NCBI GenBank assembly: GCA_903877135.1
Contig: CAIRCN010000073.1
Location: 40,868 to 104,867 of the forward strand
Source: an uncultured Opitutia bacterium
Lineage (GTDB): Bacteria; Verrucomicrobiota; Verrucomicrobiia; Opitutales; Opitutaceae
Reading direction: 5' to 3'
DNA: 64,000 nt
A program made the translations under genes and the position numbers. This document shows positions 29,364-37,298 of this stretch, in pieces. The notes beneath the pieces were generated by a model. The model ran no database searches and had not been told where the DNA came from. It saw only the letters and a list, made by a program, of their open reading frames with translations. Each line of letters starts with the position of its first letter. The stretch's first letter is position 1.

Positions 29364-29761
29364 TGAACAGCCTTTACCAGAAACGCCGCAAGCGCCCCGA
29401 GTTGAACCTCGTGCCGCTGATCGACGTGCTCGTGATGCTGATCTTCTTCGCGTTCGTCACGATGCAGTTCAAGTCGGCCGCGACGCTCAACATCACGCTC
29501 CCGAAGGTCGAGACTGCGGGCAAAAACGAGTTCAAGGGCACCGTCACCATCGCCATCGACAAGGACGGCTCGATTTCGTTCAACAACAAGGTTGTCACCG
29601 ACGAGCAGTTGGTGGAGCTCCTGCGCCAGGTGCACAACGTGGACAAGGATATCCCAGTGTTGATCAAGGCGGACGAGACGACGCAGCTCAAGAAACTGGC
29701 CTTCGTCATGGATTCCTGCCGCAAGACCGGGCTGAACAAGTTCAGCCTGCAGAGCCGCTGA
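29363..29761 (+). CDS. ExbD/TolR-family protein
   Basis: 132-aa single-pass inner-membrane protein with a large periplasmic domain. The N-terminal block ELNLVPLIDVLVMLIFFAFV contains the critical membrane aspartate (LIDV) of the ExbD/TolR proton path; the periplasmic part has ITLPKVETAG and PVLIKADETTQLKKLAFVMD. It overlaps the exbB stop by one base and is translationally coupled. A second ExbBD-type pair with its own TonB lies at 57918-59969, so this pair may serve a separate transporter set. Confidence 0.92.
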   Translation: MNSLYQKRRKRPELNLVPLIDVLVMLIFFAFVTMQFKSAATLNITLPKVETAGKNEFKGTVTIAIDKDGSISFNNKVVTDEQLVELLRQVHNVDKDIPVLIKADETTQLKKLAFVMDSCRKTGLNKFSLQSR

Positions 29762-29766
29762 TTCAG

Positions 29767-29823
29767 GTGGAGCAGGTGTCCCGCCTGCGTGCTTGACGGA
29801 TGCAGGCGGGACGCCTGCGCTAC
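29767..29823. repeat. 22-bp inverted repeat between exbD and the SDR gene
   Basis: The arms at 29767-29788 and 29802-29823 are complementary at 19 of 22 positions around a 13-base loop, with core CAGGYGTCCCGCCTGC and its complement. It begins six bases after the exbD stop and ends four bases before the next ATG. No T-run follows. Confidence 0.75.
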
Positions 29824-29827
29824 TCGG

Positions 29828-30514
29828 ATGAAGATCGTCATCACGGGCGTTTCGCGCGGTCTGGGCCGCGCACTGGCAGAGGAATTTATTCGCCTCGGCC
29901 ACGCCGTCATCGGCTGCGGGAGGAATGGGCAGGAAATTTTCGACCTGCGGATGACTTATGCCGCGCCACACGACTTCTCGGTCGTCGATGTCGCGCTCGA
30001 CAACAAGGTCGCCCTATGGGCCGTGAAGGTTTTGGAAAATGAGAGTCCGCCCGACCTTCTGATCAACAACGCCGGGCTGATGAACCGCCTCGCGCCGCTG
30101 TGGGAGCAGGAAGACCGGGAATTCACCAAGATCGTGGACGTAAATCTTCGCGGCGTGGCGAACGTCATCCGGCACTTCGTGCCCGCGATGGTGGCGGCCA
30201 AGAAGGGCGTGATCGTCAACGTCAGTTCCGGCTGGGGCCGCGGGGTCTCGCCCGAAGTCGCGCCGTATTGTGCGACTAAGTGGGCGGTCGAGGGCCTGAC
30301 CCAGGCCCTCGCCACCGAGCTGCCGGCCGGCATGGCGGCAGTGCCGCTCAATCCCGGCGTGATCGACACCGACATGCTGCGCCAGTGCTGGGCGGACGGC
30401 GCCATCGGTTATCCCAAGGCGGCGGCGTGGGCCAAGACCGCCGCGCCGTTCATCCTCCAGCTCGGTGCCAAGGACAACGGCCGCGCACTGACCGTCAGCG
30501 CGGCGGACGCGTGA
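29828..30514 (+). CDS. Short-chain dehydrogenase/reductase
   Basis: 228-aa Rossmann-fold oxidoreductase. Cofactor motif TGVSRGLGRALAEEF (residues about 6-20), the NNAG motif in LLINNAGLMNR, catalytic Ser in VNVSSGWGRG, and catalytic Tyr-x3-Lys in APYCATKWAVEG. All active-site residues are present. There is no Asp at the end of the second strand (GHAVIGCGRN), which favours NADP(H). The substrate is not predictable. Transcription may come from the upstream exbBD operon, though a strong hairpin repeat intervenes. Confidence 0.92.
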   Translation: MKIVITGVSRGLGRALAEEFIRLGHAVIGCGRNGQEIFDLRMTYAAPHDFSVVDVALDNKVALWAVKVLENESPPDLLINNAGLMNRLAPLWEQEDREFTKIVDVNLRGVANVIRHFVPAMVAAKKGVIVNVSSGWGRGVSPEVAPYCATKWAVEGLTQALATELPAGMAAVPLNPGVIDTDMLRQCWADGAIGYPKAAAWAKTAAPFILQLGAKDNGRALTVSAADA

Positions 30515-30603
30515 ATATTGATTTTTTGCCGTTTGCGCTGCGACCCGCCGGCTGGTTTGCCTGACCGAGTTTTCCTCTCACCGCTTCGCCAACCTATCCG
30601 CAC

Positions 30604-32079
30604 ATGAGCGCCAAAAAAGCCGCCGCCATCGGTCATACTGCCCACACGCACGATTCCGCCGCCCTCGGCCTCCCCGGCCAGATTCGCCGGCCGATCAAAA
30701 TCCTCATGCTCGGCGCCGGCAGCGCCTTCACGCCGCGCCTGATGAACGACATCCTGCGCATCCCGGGCGAGCAGGGCGGCACGATCGCGCTCGTGGACAT
30801 CGACCGTGACCGGTTGGCCACGATGCACGCGCTGATTCAGAAACTCTGCGCGCAACTCGGCAAAGCCACCTGGCAGGTCATCGCCTCGCCCGACCGCCGC
30901 AAGGTAATGCACGACGCCGACTACATCGTGAACTGCATCGAGGTGAGCGGCACGGCCTGCGTGCGGTTTGACAACGACATTCCCGCCAAATACGGCATCG
31001 ACCAGTGCATCGGCGACACCATCGGGCCGGGCGGGTTGTTCAAGGCCCTGCGCACGATTCCCGTCTGGCTGCAGGTGCTCAAGGACGCCGAGGAGTTCTG
31101 CCCGCGCGCCCTCGTGCTGAACTACACCAACCCGATGGCGATGATGTGTCTCGCCGCCGGCCGCACCTCACGCATGCCGGTCGTGGGCCTTTGCCATTCG
31201 GTGCAGGGCACGAGCCAGTTGCTGGCCGGGCGGGCGGGCGTGGCCATCGGCGAGATGGCTTGGGAGTGCGCTGGCATCAACCACCTCGCGTGGTTCACCA
31301 AACTCGAACATCAGGGCAAAGACCTCTACCCGCTGCTCAAGCGCAAGGCCCGCGCCGACCTCGAACGTGCCGCCAAGGAGGGCCGCCCAAAGTTGCCGAA
31401 GCGGCTCGGCCAGCACCAGTGGGAGGCGCCCGAGTGGCACCGCGACCTCGTGCGCAAGGACATGATGCTCAACTTCGGCGCCTTCATCACCGAGTCGAGC
31501 GGCCATCTCTCCGAGTACCTGCCATATTACCGCAAGCGGAAAGACCTGGTCGAACGCTACAGCCGTGAGGGCTACGACGGCGGCACGAGCTTTTACGCCG
31601 ACAACTGGCCCACCTGGCGCAAGGGCGCCGACCAGCAGCGCGCCGAGATGCTCGAGGGTAAGGTTGCAATGGACTGGGAGCGCAGTTGGGAGTATGCGAG
31701 CTGGATCATCGAGGCGCGCGAGAAGGACACGCCGTTCCGCATCCATGGCAACGTCATGAACAACGTGCGCGGCGCGGGCCAGCTCATCACTAATCTGCCC
31801 GCCGACGGTTGCGTGGAGGTCGCGTGCATGATCGACCGCAACGGCATCCACCCGACGCGCTTCGGAGCGCTGCCGGCGCAGATGGCGGCGTTGTGCGACG
31901 CCAATATGCGGATGTTCGACCTCGGCGCCCAGGCGGCCATCGAGCGCAGCGTCGAGAAGGCAATCTACGCGCTAATGCTCGATCCGCTGACGGCGGCGGT
32001 CTGCTCGCCCGCGGAAATCAAGGCGATGGCGCTGGAGATGTTCGCCGCGGAAAAGGCGTTTCTGTCGGGCTACCGGTAA
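30604..32079 (+). CDS. Glycoside hydrolase family 4 (alpha-galactosidase/alpha-glucosidase type)
   Basis: NAD- and Mn-dependent glycosidase that works by a redox elimination mechanism, usually on alpha-linked disaccharides in the cytoplasm. The 491-aa protein has an NAD-binding start LMLGAGSAFTPRLMNDIL (about residues 33-50), then VDIDRDRL, NCIEVSGT, YGIDQCIGDTIGPGGLFKAL, YTNPMAMM, and the metal/catalytic region GLCHSVQGTS followed by ECAGINHLAWF. The CHS and NHLAWF blocks are characteristic of the MelA/AglA branch. There is no signal peptide. Alpha-galactosidase is the more likely activity, but sequence alone does not decide it. No transporter or regulator gene is adjacent. Confidence 0.9.
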   Translation: MSAKKAAAIGHTAHTHDSAALGLPGQIRRPIKILMLGAGSAFTPRLMNDILRIPGEQGGTIALVDIDRDRLATMHALIQKLCAQLGKATWQVIASPDRRKVMHDADYIVNCIEVSGTACVRFDNDIPAKYGIDQCIGDTIGPGGLFKALRTIPVWLQVLKDAEEFCPRALVLNYTNPMAMMCLAAGRTSRMPVVGLCHSVQGTSQLLAGRAGVAIGEMAWECAGINHLAWFTKLEHQGKDLYPLLKRKARADLERAAKEGRPKLPKRLGQHQWEAPEWHRDLVRKDMMLNFGAFITESSGHLSEYLPYYRKRKDLVERYSREGYDGGTSFYADNWPTWRKGADQQRAEMLEGKVAMDWERSWEYASWIIEAREKDTPFRIHGNVMNNVRGAGQLITNLPADGCVEVACMIDRNGIHPTRFGALPAQMAALCDANMRMFDLGAQAAIERSVEKAIYALMLDPLTAAVCSPAEIKAMALEMFAAEKAFLSGYR

Positions 32080-32103
32080 GTTCTCCCCCCGCGCCCGAAG
32101 CTT

Positions 32104-33174
32104 TCATTTGGCCGCGCCGAAAATCTCGATCGTCTGCGTGCCGTCGGAAAACCGGAAGCCGCGATACATGCCGGCGGTGTTGAAGGGCATCGCGACGTGC
32201 CCCGCGCGGTCGATGGCGATCACGCCGCCGTCGCCCTTCAGCGCGGCGACCTTGGCGAGCACGGACTCGGCGGCCACGGCGAGCGGCACACCCTTGTATT
32301 CCATCTGCGCTGCGATGTCGCGGGCGACGCCGACGCGGATGAAAAACTCGCCCCAACCGGTCGCGCTGACAGCGCAGGTGGCGTTGTTCGCGTAGGTGCC
32401 AGCGCCGATTATCGGAGAGTCGCCGACGCGGCCGAATTTTTTATTTGTCATGCCGCCAGTGGATGTGCCGGCAGCGAGATTGCCGGCGCGGTCGAGGGCG
32501 ACGCAGCCGACCGTTCCGTATTTGTGCTCATTCACGCGGAGGAAGCCGTTGGGGTCGTTGCCATCGAGGTGTTCCTCCAGCATCGTGCCGGCTTTCCTGC
32601 CAGTTTTTTCTTCAGCTTTCGCCCGCTCCAGTTGCTTCCGGCGCATGTCAGTTTTGAAATAGTCGTTGGAAACGAGTTCATAGCCGAGCTGGCGGGCAAA
32701 CTGTTCGGCGCCCTGGCCGATGAGCATGACATGCGGCGATTTCTCCATCACATCGCGGGCAAGTTTGATCGGGTTCTTGATGTGCTGAACCCCGGCGACT
32801 GCTCCGGCCGCCTGGGTGGCGCCGTCCATGATCGAGGCGTCCAGTTCGCAGATGCCCTCGGAGTCGAGGACCGCACCTTTGCCGGCGTTGAAGAGCGGCG
32901 AGTTCTCCAGCAGCGTCACAGCCGCGATCACGGCATCGAGAGCGGTACCGCCGTTGGCCAGAACGGCGTAGCCCGCGTCGCGCGCTTCGGTGAGTTTGGC
33001 GCGGTATTGCGCCTCGAGTTCGGGTGACATATCTTGGCGACGAATGACGCCCGCGCCTCCGTGGAGGACGAGTCCGAAAGGTTTGGCCATGGGAGGGACG
33101 GTTTTTTCCGCTGCGGCTTCGGTCACGGTGGCCGTTGCCAGAAGAGAGGCGGCAAGCAGGAAAGCCCGTTTCAT
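32104..33174 (-). CDS. Exported isoaspartyl peptidase / plant-type L-asparaginase
   Basis: Ntn-hydrolase precursor of 356 aa cleaving asparagine and/or isoaspartyl dipeptides. Residues 1-22 (MKRAFLLAASLLATATVTEA) form a signal peptide, so the enzyme is probably periplasmic. The mature part begins LVLHGGAGVIRR. The autoproteolysis site is Gly-Thr in EHKYGTVGCVALD; Thr becomes the new N-terminal nucleophile of the beta chain. Substrate-binding motifs STGGMTNKKFGRVGDSPIIG and GWGEFFIR follow. All key residues are intact. It is third in a same-strand run after rsmA and a secreted hypothetical protein, with about 97 bp before it. Confidence 0.94.
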   Translation of the reverse strand: MKRAFLLAASLLATATVTEAAAEKTVPPMAKPFGLVLHGGAGVIRRQDMSPELEAQYRAKLTEARDAGYAVLANGGTALDAVIAAVTLLENSPLFNAGKGAVLDSEGICELDASIMDGATQAAGAVAGVQHIKNPIKLARDVMEKSPHVMLIGQGAEQFARQLGYELVSNDYFKTDMRRKQLERAKAEEKTGRKAGTMLEEHLDGNDPNGFLRVNEHKYGTVGCVALDRAGNLAAGTSTGGMTNKKFGRVGDSPIIGAGTYANNATCAVSATGWGEFFIRVGVARDIAAQMEYKGVPLAVAAESVLAKVAALKGDGGVIAIDRAGHVAMPFNTAGMYRGFRFSDGTQTIEIFGAAK

Positions 33175-33271
33175 CAGCGCTCCAGACGATGAGACGCGGA
33201 CAAGGGAGGCGAGTGGAAATTTCCGCGCAACTTATCCTGCTCTCCGGGCGATGATGTTTGCCGGGACCGCT

Positions 33272-33940
33272 TCATTTGGCGGTTTCGGTGCTGTAGCCGA
33301 TCGTGGCCACGAGGTCGGCCAGCCGCTGCCGGAGGATCTCGTCCTCCTCCGCGGTGGTCTTGCGGTAGTTGCTCCGCTCGATCACCCGCTCGGCGAGCTC
33401 GGTGCTGATCACGTAGATGTGCTCGCGGTGCACGAAGACGAGGTTGCCGCGTTTGGCCACGGGGGGTTTTTCTGGCGCACCCAAAACGGCGGCCTTTTGT
33501 CCGAACATCGAACCGCCCGGCAGCAGCGTGTAAACGATCAGCGCCCCGTCCGCGAGCCCAGGCGCGAATTTTGCACTCTCCACGCGCGTTCCCGGCAGCG
33601 CCTGCTGGAAATCGGGCAGCACATAGTTGCCGAAGAAATAAACCAGATAGTCCTTGAGCCCGCGGGTGGAGAGTTCCCAGCGCTGCGTCGCATCCTGCGT
33701 AAAACACGCGATGCTGATCTGCACGTTGAAGTCGTCCCGAAAGGTCACCACATTGTCGGTGTCGCTGATCTGGCCGCCGAGCTCCGGCAGCACCGGGATG
33801 GTGATGCGATAGACGCCGCCGGGCGCCACATAGAACTTGCCGTCGATTTGTCCGCGGAGTGCCGGCCCCGGATCGGCCGGTTGGGCAAAGGCGGCGGTGG
33901 CCACGGCGAGGGCAGCGAGAAGGCGTGGTATCATTACCAT
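33272..33940 (-). CDS. Secreted protein of unknown function
   Basis: 222 aa with a clear signal peptide (MVMIPRLLAALAVATAAFAQ, cleavage probably after residue 19). The mature part is mixed alpha/beta with no motif I recognise: YRITIPVLPELGGQISDTDN, KDYLVYFFGNYVLPDFQQAL and LVFVHREHIYVISTELAER. It starts 12 bp after the rsmA stop on the same strand, so it is probably read from the rsmA transcript. The only cysteine in the mature part lies in ISIACFTQD, so no disulfide is expected within one chain. No function is proposed. Confidence 0.8.
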   Translation of the reverse strand: MVMIPRLLAALAVATAAFAQPADPGPALRGQIDGKFYVAPGGVYRITIPVLPELGGQISDTDNVVTFRDDFNVQISIACFTQDATQRWELSTRGLKDYLVYFFGNYVLPDFQQALPGTRVESAKFAPGLADGALIVYTLLPGGSMFGQKAAVLGAPEKPPVAKRGNLVFVHREHIYVISTELAERVIERSNYRKTTAEEDEILRQRLADLVATIGYSTETAK

Positions 33941-33952
33941 AGCGATTAACGT

Positions 33953-34810
33953 TCAGGGCGAGGCTTTCAAGTGGTTATCATAGATAACCGCGAGCTTCTG
34001 CCAAAGTTCCACGGGAATGGCCTCCGCCCGGATTTGCGGTGAAAGCCCCGCTGCGGCCAACTCCGCTATCCACGCGGCCCCGGCGTCCGGGAGGCGCGGG
34101 CGCAGCAGGCCACCGATCTGTTTGCGGCGTTGTTGAAAGCAATTGCGGATGAGCCCTTTCGCCGCGGTGGCGAAGACAAAAGGCGCGGGCCGGCGGACCA
34201 GGTGGAGGAGGTAGGACTCGATGTCGGGTTTGGGGAAAAAGCAGCTCGCATCCACTCGGTGGCCGGGCGCGACTGCGTAAGCCGACTGGAGGAAGACCGA
34301 GATCGCGCCAAAGGCCTTGGTGCTCGGCGATGCGACGTAGCGTTGCGTGGCCTCCTGTTGGAGCATCAGCACCATGCGGTCGGGCAGCGGGCCGGCCAGC
34401 ACGGCGTCGAGCCAGGGCGTGGCGATCGCGTAGGGGAGGTTGGCGACGATCTTGCAACCGGCCGCGGCGCGCTCCGGCGGAAGGCCTGCCAGCGGCTGCT
34501 CCACGGCGTCGCCTTCGAGCAGATGAAATTGGTCGGGAAAGTGCGGCAGCAGGCTTTCGGCGAGGTGCGCGTGCAGCGTGCGGTCTTTCTCGACGGCCCA
34601 GACTTCGGCGCCGACCTTGAGCAGCGCTGTGGTCAGCGTGCCGAGCCCGGGCCCGATCTCGACGACGGTATCGCCCGCCGCCACGCCGGCGAGTTCGAGG
34701 GATTTGCGGACGATATTGCCATCGACGAGGAAATTCTGCCCGAGAAAACGCTTCGGCTGGTGCCCCAGCTTGGTCAGCAGGTCGCGGGTGGCGGAGGGGG
34801 AGAGGGGCAT
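33953..34810 (-). CDS. rsmA: 16S rRNA dimethyladenosine transferase
   Basis: Methyltransferase that dimethylates the two adjacent adenosines in the 3'-terminal helix of 16S rRNA. The 285-aa protein shows FLGQNFLVDGNIVRK (residues about 22-36), the SAM-binding motif VVEIGPGLGTLTTALL, AVEKDRTL, the catalytic NLPY in KIVANLPYAIATPW, and the C-terminal RNA-binding block FFPKPDIESYLLHL. It follows trpC on the same strand by 21 bp and precedes the secreted hypothetical gene by 12 bp. Confidence 0.96.
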   Translation of the reverse strand: MPLSPSATRDLLTKLGHQPKRFLGQNFLVDGNIVRKSLELAGVAAGDTVVEIGPGLGTLTTALLKVGAEVWAVEKDRTLHAHLAESLLPHFPDQFHLLEGDAVEQPLAGLPPERAAAGCKIVANLPYAIATPWLDAVLAGPLPDRMVLMLQQEATQRYVASPSTKAFGAISVFLQSAYAVAPGHRVDASCFFPKPDIESYLLHLVRRPAPFVFATAAKGLIRNCFQQRRKQIGGLLRPRLPDAGAAWIAELAAAGLSPQIRAEAIPVELWQKLAVIYDNHLKASP

Positions 34811-34831
34811 GGCGCGATCGGCGAAGAGGTG

Positions 34832-35632
34832 TCAGGTCGTGCGAAAAGCGCCGATCAGCACCGCCGGATCTTCAGAGCGCATGAGCGCCTCGCCCACGAG
34901 CACGGCGTGGGCGCCGGCGGCGCGGGCACGGGCGGCATCGGCGGCGGTGCGGATGCCACTCTCGCTGACGGCGGTCACGGCGCGGGGAAACTGCGGGATC
35001 AGCCGCTCGCTGAGCGCGAGATCGGTTTTGAAGACGGCGAGATCGCGGTTGTTCACGCCGACGATCCGCGCACCGTGGGCGAGGGCGCGGGCGAGGTCCG
35101 GCTCGTGGTGGATTTCGAAGAGCGCATCGAGTCCGGCGGCCGTGGCAGCGCCGGCGAGCACCTTCATCTCCTCGTCGGTCAGCGCGCGGACGATGATGAG
35201 GATGGCGCTGGCGCCGGCTTCACGCGCCTGCAGCACCTGGAGCGGATGCACGAAGAAATCCTTCCGGAGGCAAGGCCGGGCCTGGGGCGTGGCGCGGAAA
35301 TGCGCGATGACACCACGGAGGTCGTCGAGCGTGCCGCCGAAATATTTCTCGTCGGTCAGCACCGAAAGGGCGTCGGCGCCGGCGACTTGGTAGCGGCGGG
35401 CCTGCTCCAGCGCGGAGACACCGGCCCTGATGTCGCCGGCGGAGGGTGAGCGGCGCTTGATCTCGGCGATCACCGCGAGCCGGCCGTCGGCGCGGCGGAG
35501 GGCGGCGGCGAACGACGGTGGGCGGGGCAGGGTGGCGTCGAGCCGCGCCAGCTCGACCTCGGAGACGGCGCGGAGCTGGGGCGCGATTTCGCGCCGCTTC
35601 CAGGCCATGATCTCAGTGAGCTTGTCGGACAT
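34832..35632 (-). CDS. trpC: Indole-3-glycerol phosphate synthase
   Basis: TIM-barrel enzyme making indole-3-glycerol phosphate in tryptophan synthesis. The 266-aa protein starts MSDKLTEIMAWKRREI; the in-frame stretch upstream to 35674 encodes a low-complexity CLPCLP sequence from an intergenic repeat and is rejected. Catalytic blocks: VIAEIKRRSPSAGDI (Lys), LTDEKYFGGTLDDL, CLRKDFFVHPLQVL (Lys), IVGVNNRDL and AVSESGI. It is separate from trpF (8361), so the trp pathway is not an operon here. It is divergent from mazG across an inverted repeat. Confidence 0.95.
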   Translation of the reverse strand: MSDKLTEIMAWKRREIAPQLRAVSEVELARLDATLPRPPSFAAALRRADGRLAVIAEIKRRSPSAGDIRAGVSALEQARRYQVAGADALSVLTDEKYFGGTLDDLRGVIAHFRATPQARPCLRKDFFVHPLQVLQAREAGASAILIIVRALTDEEMKVLAGAATAAGLDALFEIHHEPDLARALAHGARIVGVNNRDLAVFKTDLALSERLIPQFPRAVTAVSESGIRTAADAARARAAGAHAVLVGEALMRSEDPAVLIGAFRTT

Positions 35633-35638
35633 TGGCGC

Positions 35639-35704
35639 CCACGGAAGACATGGAAGACACGGAAGACAAAACAACTTTTTCCGTGTGTTCCGTGTGTTCC
35701 GTGG
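35639..35704. repeat. 26-bp inverted repeat of tandem 9-mers between trpC and mazG
   Basis: The left arm (35639-35664) repeats the word ACGGAAGAC three times. The right arm (35679-35704) repeats TTCCGTGTG. The arms are complementary at 23 of 26 positions around a 14-base AT-rich loop (ACAAAACAACTTTT-like). It fills nearly all of the 85-bp divergent spacer, so the promoters of trpC and mazG must overlap it or lie in the flanking genes. Confidence 0.8.
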
Positions 35705-35717
35705 GCAAATTCCTGAA

Positions 35718-36386
35718 ATGAGCGCGATCGAAGAGTTGAAGGTGACGATGGCCAGGCTGCGGGGCGCCGGTGGTTGCCCGTGGGATCAGGAGCAGACGCA
35801 CGCCACCCTCGTGCGCTGCCTCATTGACGAGGTGAGCGAGCTGATCGACACGATCGACCGCGGCGACTACCCGCACATGCGCGAGGAACTGGGCGACGTG
35901 CTCATCCAGATCGTGTTTCACGCCTGCATCGCGGAGGAGCGGGGCGAGTTCAACTTCGAGGACGTGGCGCGCGAGATCAACGACAAGCTCGTCCGCCGCC
36001 ACCCGCACGTCTTTGGCACCGGCAAACTCGACACCTCGGACCAGGTCATCGCGCAGTGGGAGGTCATCAAGTCCACGGAGAAGAAAAACGGCCCCGCGCA
36101 GTCCGGCCTGTTCAAGGCGATGCCGCCGCGGCTGCCGGCGCTGATGTGGGCCGAGGCGGTGTGGAAGCAGATCGAAAAAAAGCAACTGCCCGCGGACGGA
36201 ATTGTGGACGCCGCGCAGGTGCAGGCGCTGGGACGGCAGCTCGACGAGGCCATGCTGGGGCGGATGCTGTTCGAGCTGACGGCGGCGGCGCGGATGAAAG
36301 GTCTCGATCCCGAAGGCGCCCTGCGGCGGCACACGGCGAGTGTGATGCACGATGTTGAACGACGCACCCATCCAGCCAACGGCTGA
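35718..36386 (+). CDS. mazG: Nucleoside triphosphate pyrophosphohydrolase MazG
   Basis: All-alpha NTP pyrophosphatase that hydrolyses nucleoside triphosphates to monophosphates and PPi as house-cleaning. The 222-aa protein has the MazG start GCPWDQEQTHATLVRCLIDE and the metal-binding helix motif EVSELIDTID...EELGDVLIQIVFH (EExxE...ExxD type), followed by RRHPHVFG and the second, degenerate MazG half with PALMWAEAVWKQ and KGLDPEGALRR. Length is somewhat shorter than E. coli MazG. ATG 35718 is the start; the upstream in-frame extension lies in repeat DNA. Its last 35 bases overlap the xerC start. Confidence 0.94.
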   Translation: MSAIEELKVTMARLRGAGGCPWDQEQTHATLVRCLIDEVSELIDTIDRGDYPHMREELGDVLIQIVFHACIAEERGEFNFEDVAREINDKLVRRHPHVFGTGKLDTSDQVIAQWEVIKSTEKKNGPAQSGLFKAMPPRLPALMWAEAVWKQIEKKQLPADGIVDAAQVQALGRQLDEAMLGRMLFELTAAARMKGLDPEGALRRHTASVMHDVERRTHPANG

Positions 36387-37293
36387 GGTTGTCGCGGAGT
36401 GGTGGGCGCCGTTCGCCGATTATCTGGCGAAGGAACGACGCTACTCGGCCTACACGGCGCGCAACTACCGGCAGGCGTTCGAAGACTTTTACCGCTGGCT
36501 AGCCGGCAGTGGGTTTGCCGACCGTGGGCTCGGCGGGCTGACGGCGCGCGAGCTGCGGGACTTCGTGATCGAGGCGCAGCGACGCTTTGGCCGGCGCACA
36601 CTGCACAACCATGTCTCCGGCCTGCGCGCGTTCTACAAATACTGGCTGCGTCACGGCCGGGTGACGCGCAATCCGTTCCTCGGCGTGCCGCTGCCGAAAC
36701 TGGAACGGCGCCTGCCGAAATTTCTCACCGAGGAGCAAATGGTGCGCCTGCTCGCCGGACCGGTGCGTCTGCAGGAGAACGGCGGCATCGACGCCTTCAC
36801 TGCCTGCCGGGATCGGCTCGTCATGGAACTGCTCTACGGCGGCGGGCTGCGCGTGAGCGAGCTGACGGCGCTCAGCTACGGGCAGCTCGACCTCGACACC
36901 GGTGTGGCCCGCGTCGTCGGCAAGGGCCGGAAAGAGCGGCTCTGCCCGCTCGGCCGCGTGGCGACCTCGTTGCTCATGAAATTCAAGGCCGAGTTCGCGC
37001 GATACACGGCGCCAAGTTCCCCGGTGATCGTCAACGGGCGGCACCGGCGGCTGCCGGTGCGGCAGGTGCAATTGCTACTCAAACGCTATCTCGTGCTGGC
37101 CGAGCTGCCGATGGATCTGACGCCGCACAAGCTGCGGCACAGCTACGCGACGCACCTCCTCAATGCCAGCGCCGACCTGCGGCTCGTGCAGGAGCTGCTC
37201 GGGCACGCGCAGCTCGCGACAACGCAGGTTTACACGCACGTCAGCGTGGCCCGGCTGAAGGAAATCTACGCCAAGGCCCACCCGCGGGCGTGA
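36352..37293 (+). CDS. xerC: Tyrosine recombinase XerC/XerD type
   Basis: Site-specific recombinase that resolves chromosome dimers at dif with its partner. The 313-aa protein has the SAM-like N-terminal core-binding domain (LAKERRYSAYTARNYRQAFE) and a catalytic domain with ELLYGGGLRVSELTAL (Arg), KGRKERLCPLG (Lys), HKLRHSYATHLL (His, Arg), LLGHAQLATTQVYTHVS (His, nucleophile Tyr). All catalytic residues are present. The protein is chromosomal housekeeping in length and context, not a prophage integrase. ATG 36352 lies inside mazG; there is no usable start between it and the conserved N-terminal domain, so the 35-nt overlap is likely genuine. Confidence 0.93.
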   Translation: MLNDAPIQPTAEVVAEWWAPFADYLAKERRYSAYTARNYRQAFEDFYRWLAGSGFADRGLGGLTARELRDFVIEAQRRFGRRTLHNHVSGLRAFYKYWLRHGRVTRNPFLGVPLPKLERRLPKFLTEEQMVRLLAGPVRLQENGGIDAFTACRDRLVMELLYGGGLRVSELTALSYGQLDLDTGVARVVGKGRKERLCPLGRVATSLLMKFKAEFARYTAPSSPVIVNGRHRRLPVRQVQLLLKRYLVLAELPMDLTPHKLRHSYATHLLNASADLRLVQELLGHAQLATTQVYTHVSVARLKEIYAKAHPRA

Positions 37294-37298
37294 GCGGG

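Noticed and set aside
35639..35704. Possible CRISPR array or minisatellite
   Set aside because: The words are contiguous 9-mers arranged as one inverted repeat, with no spacers and no cas genes in the window.
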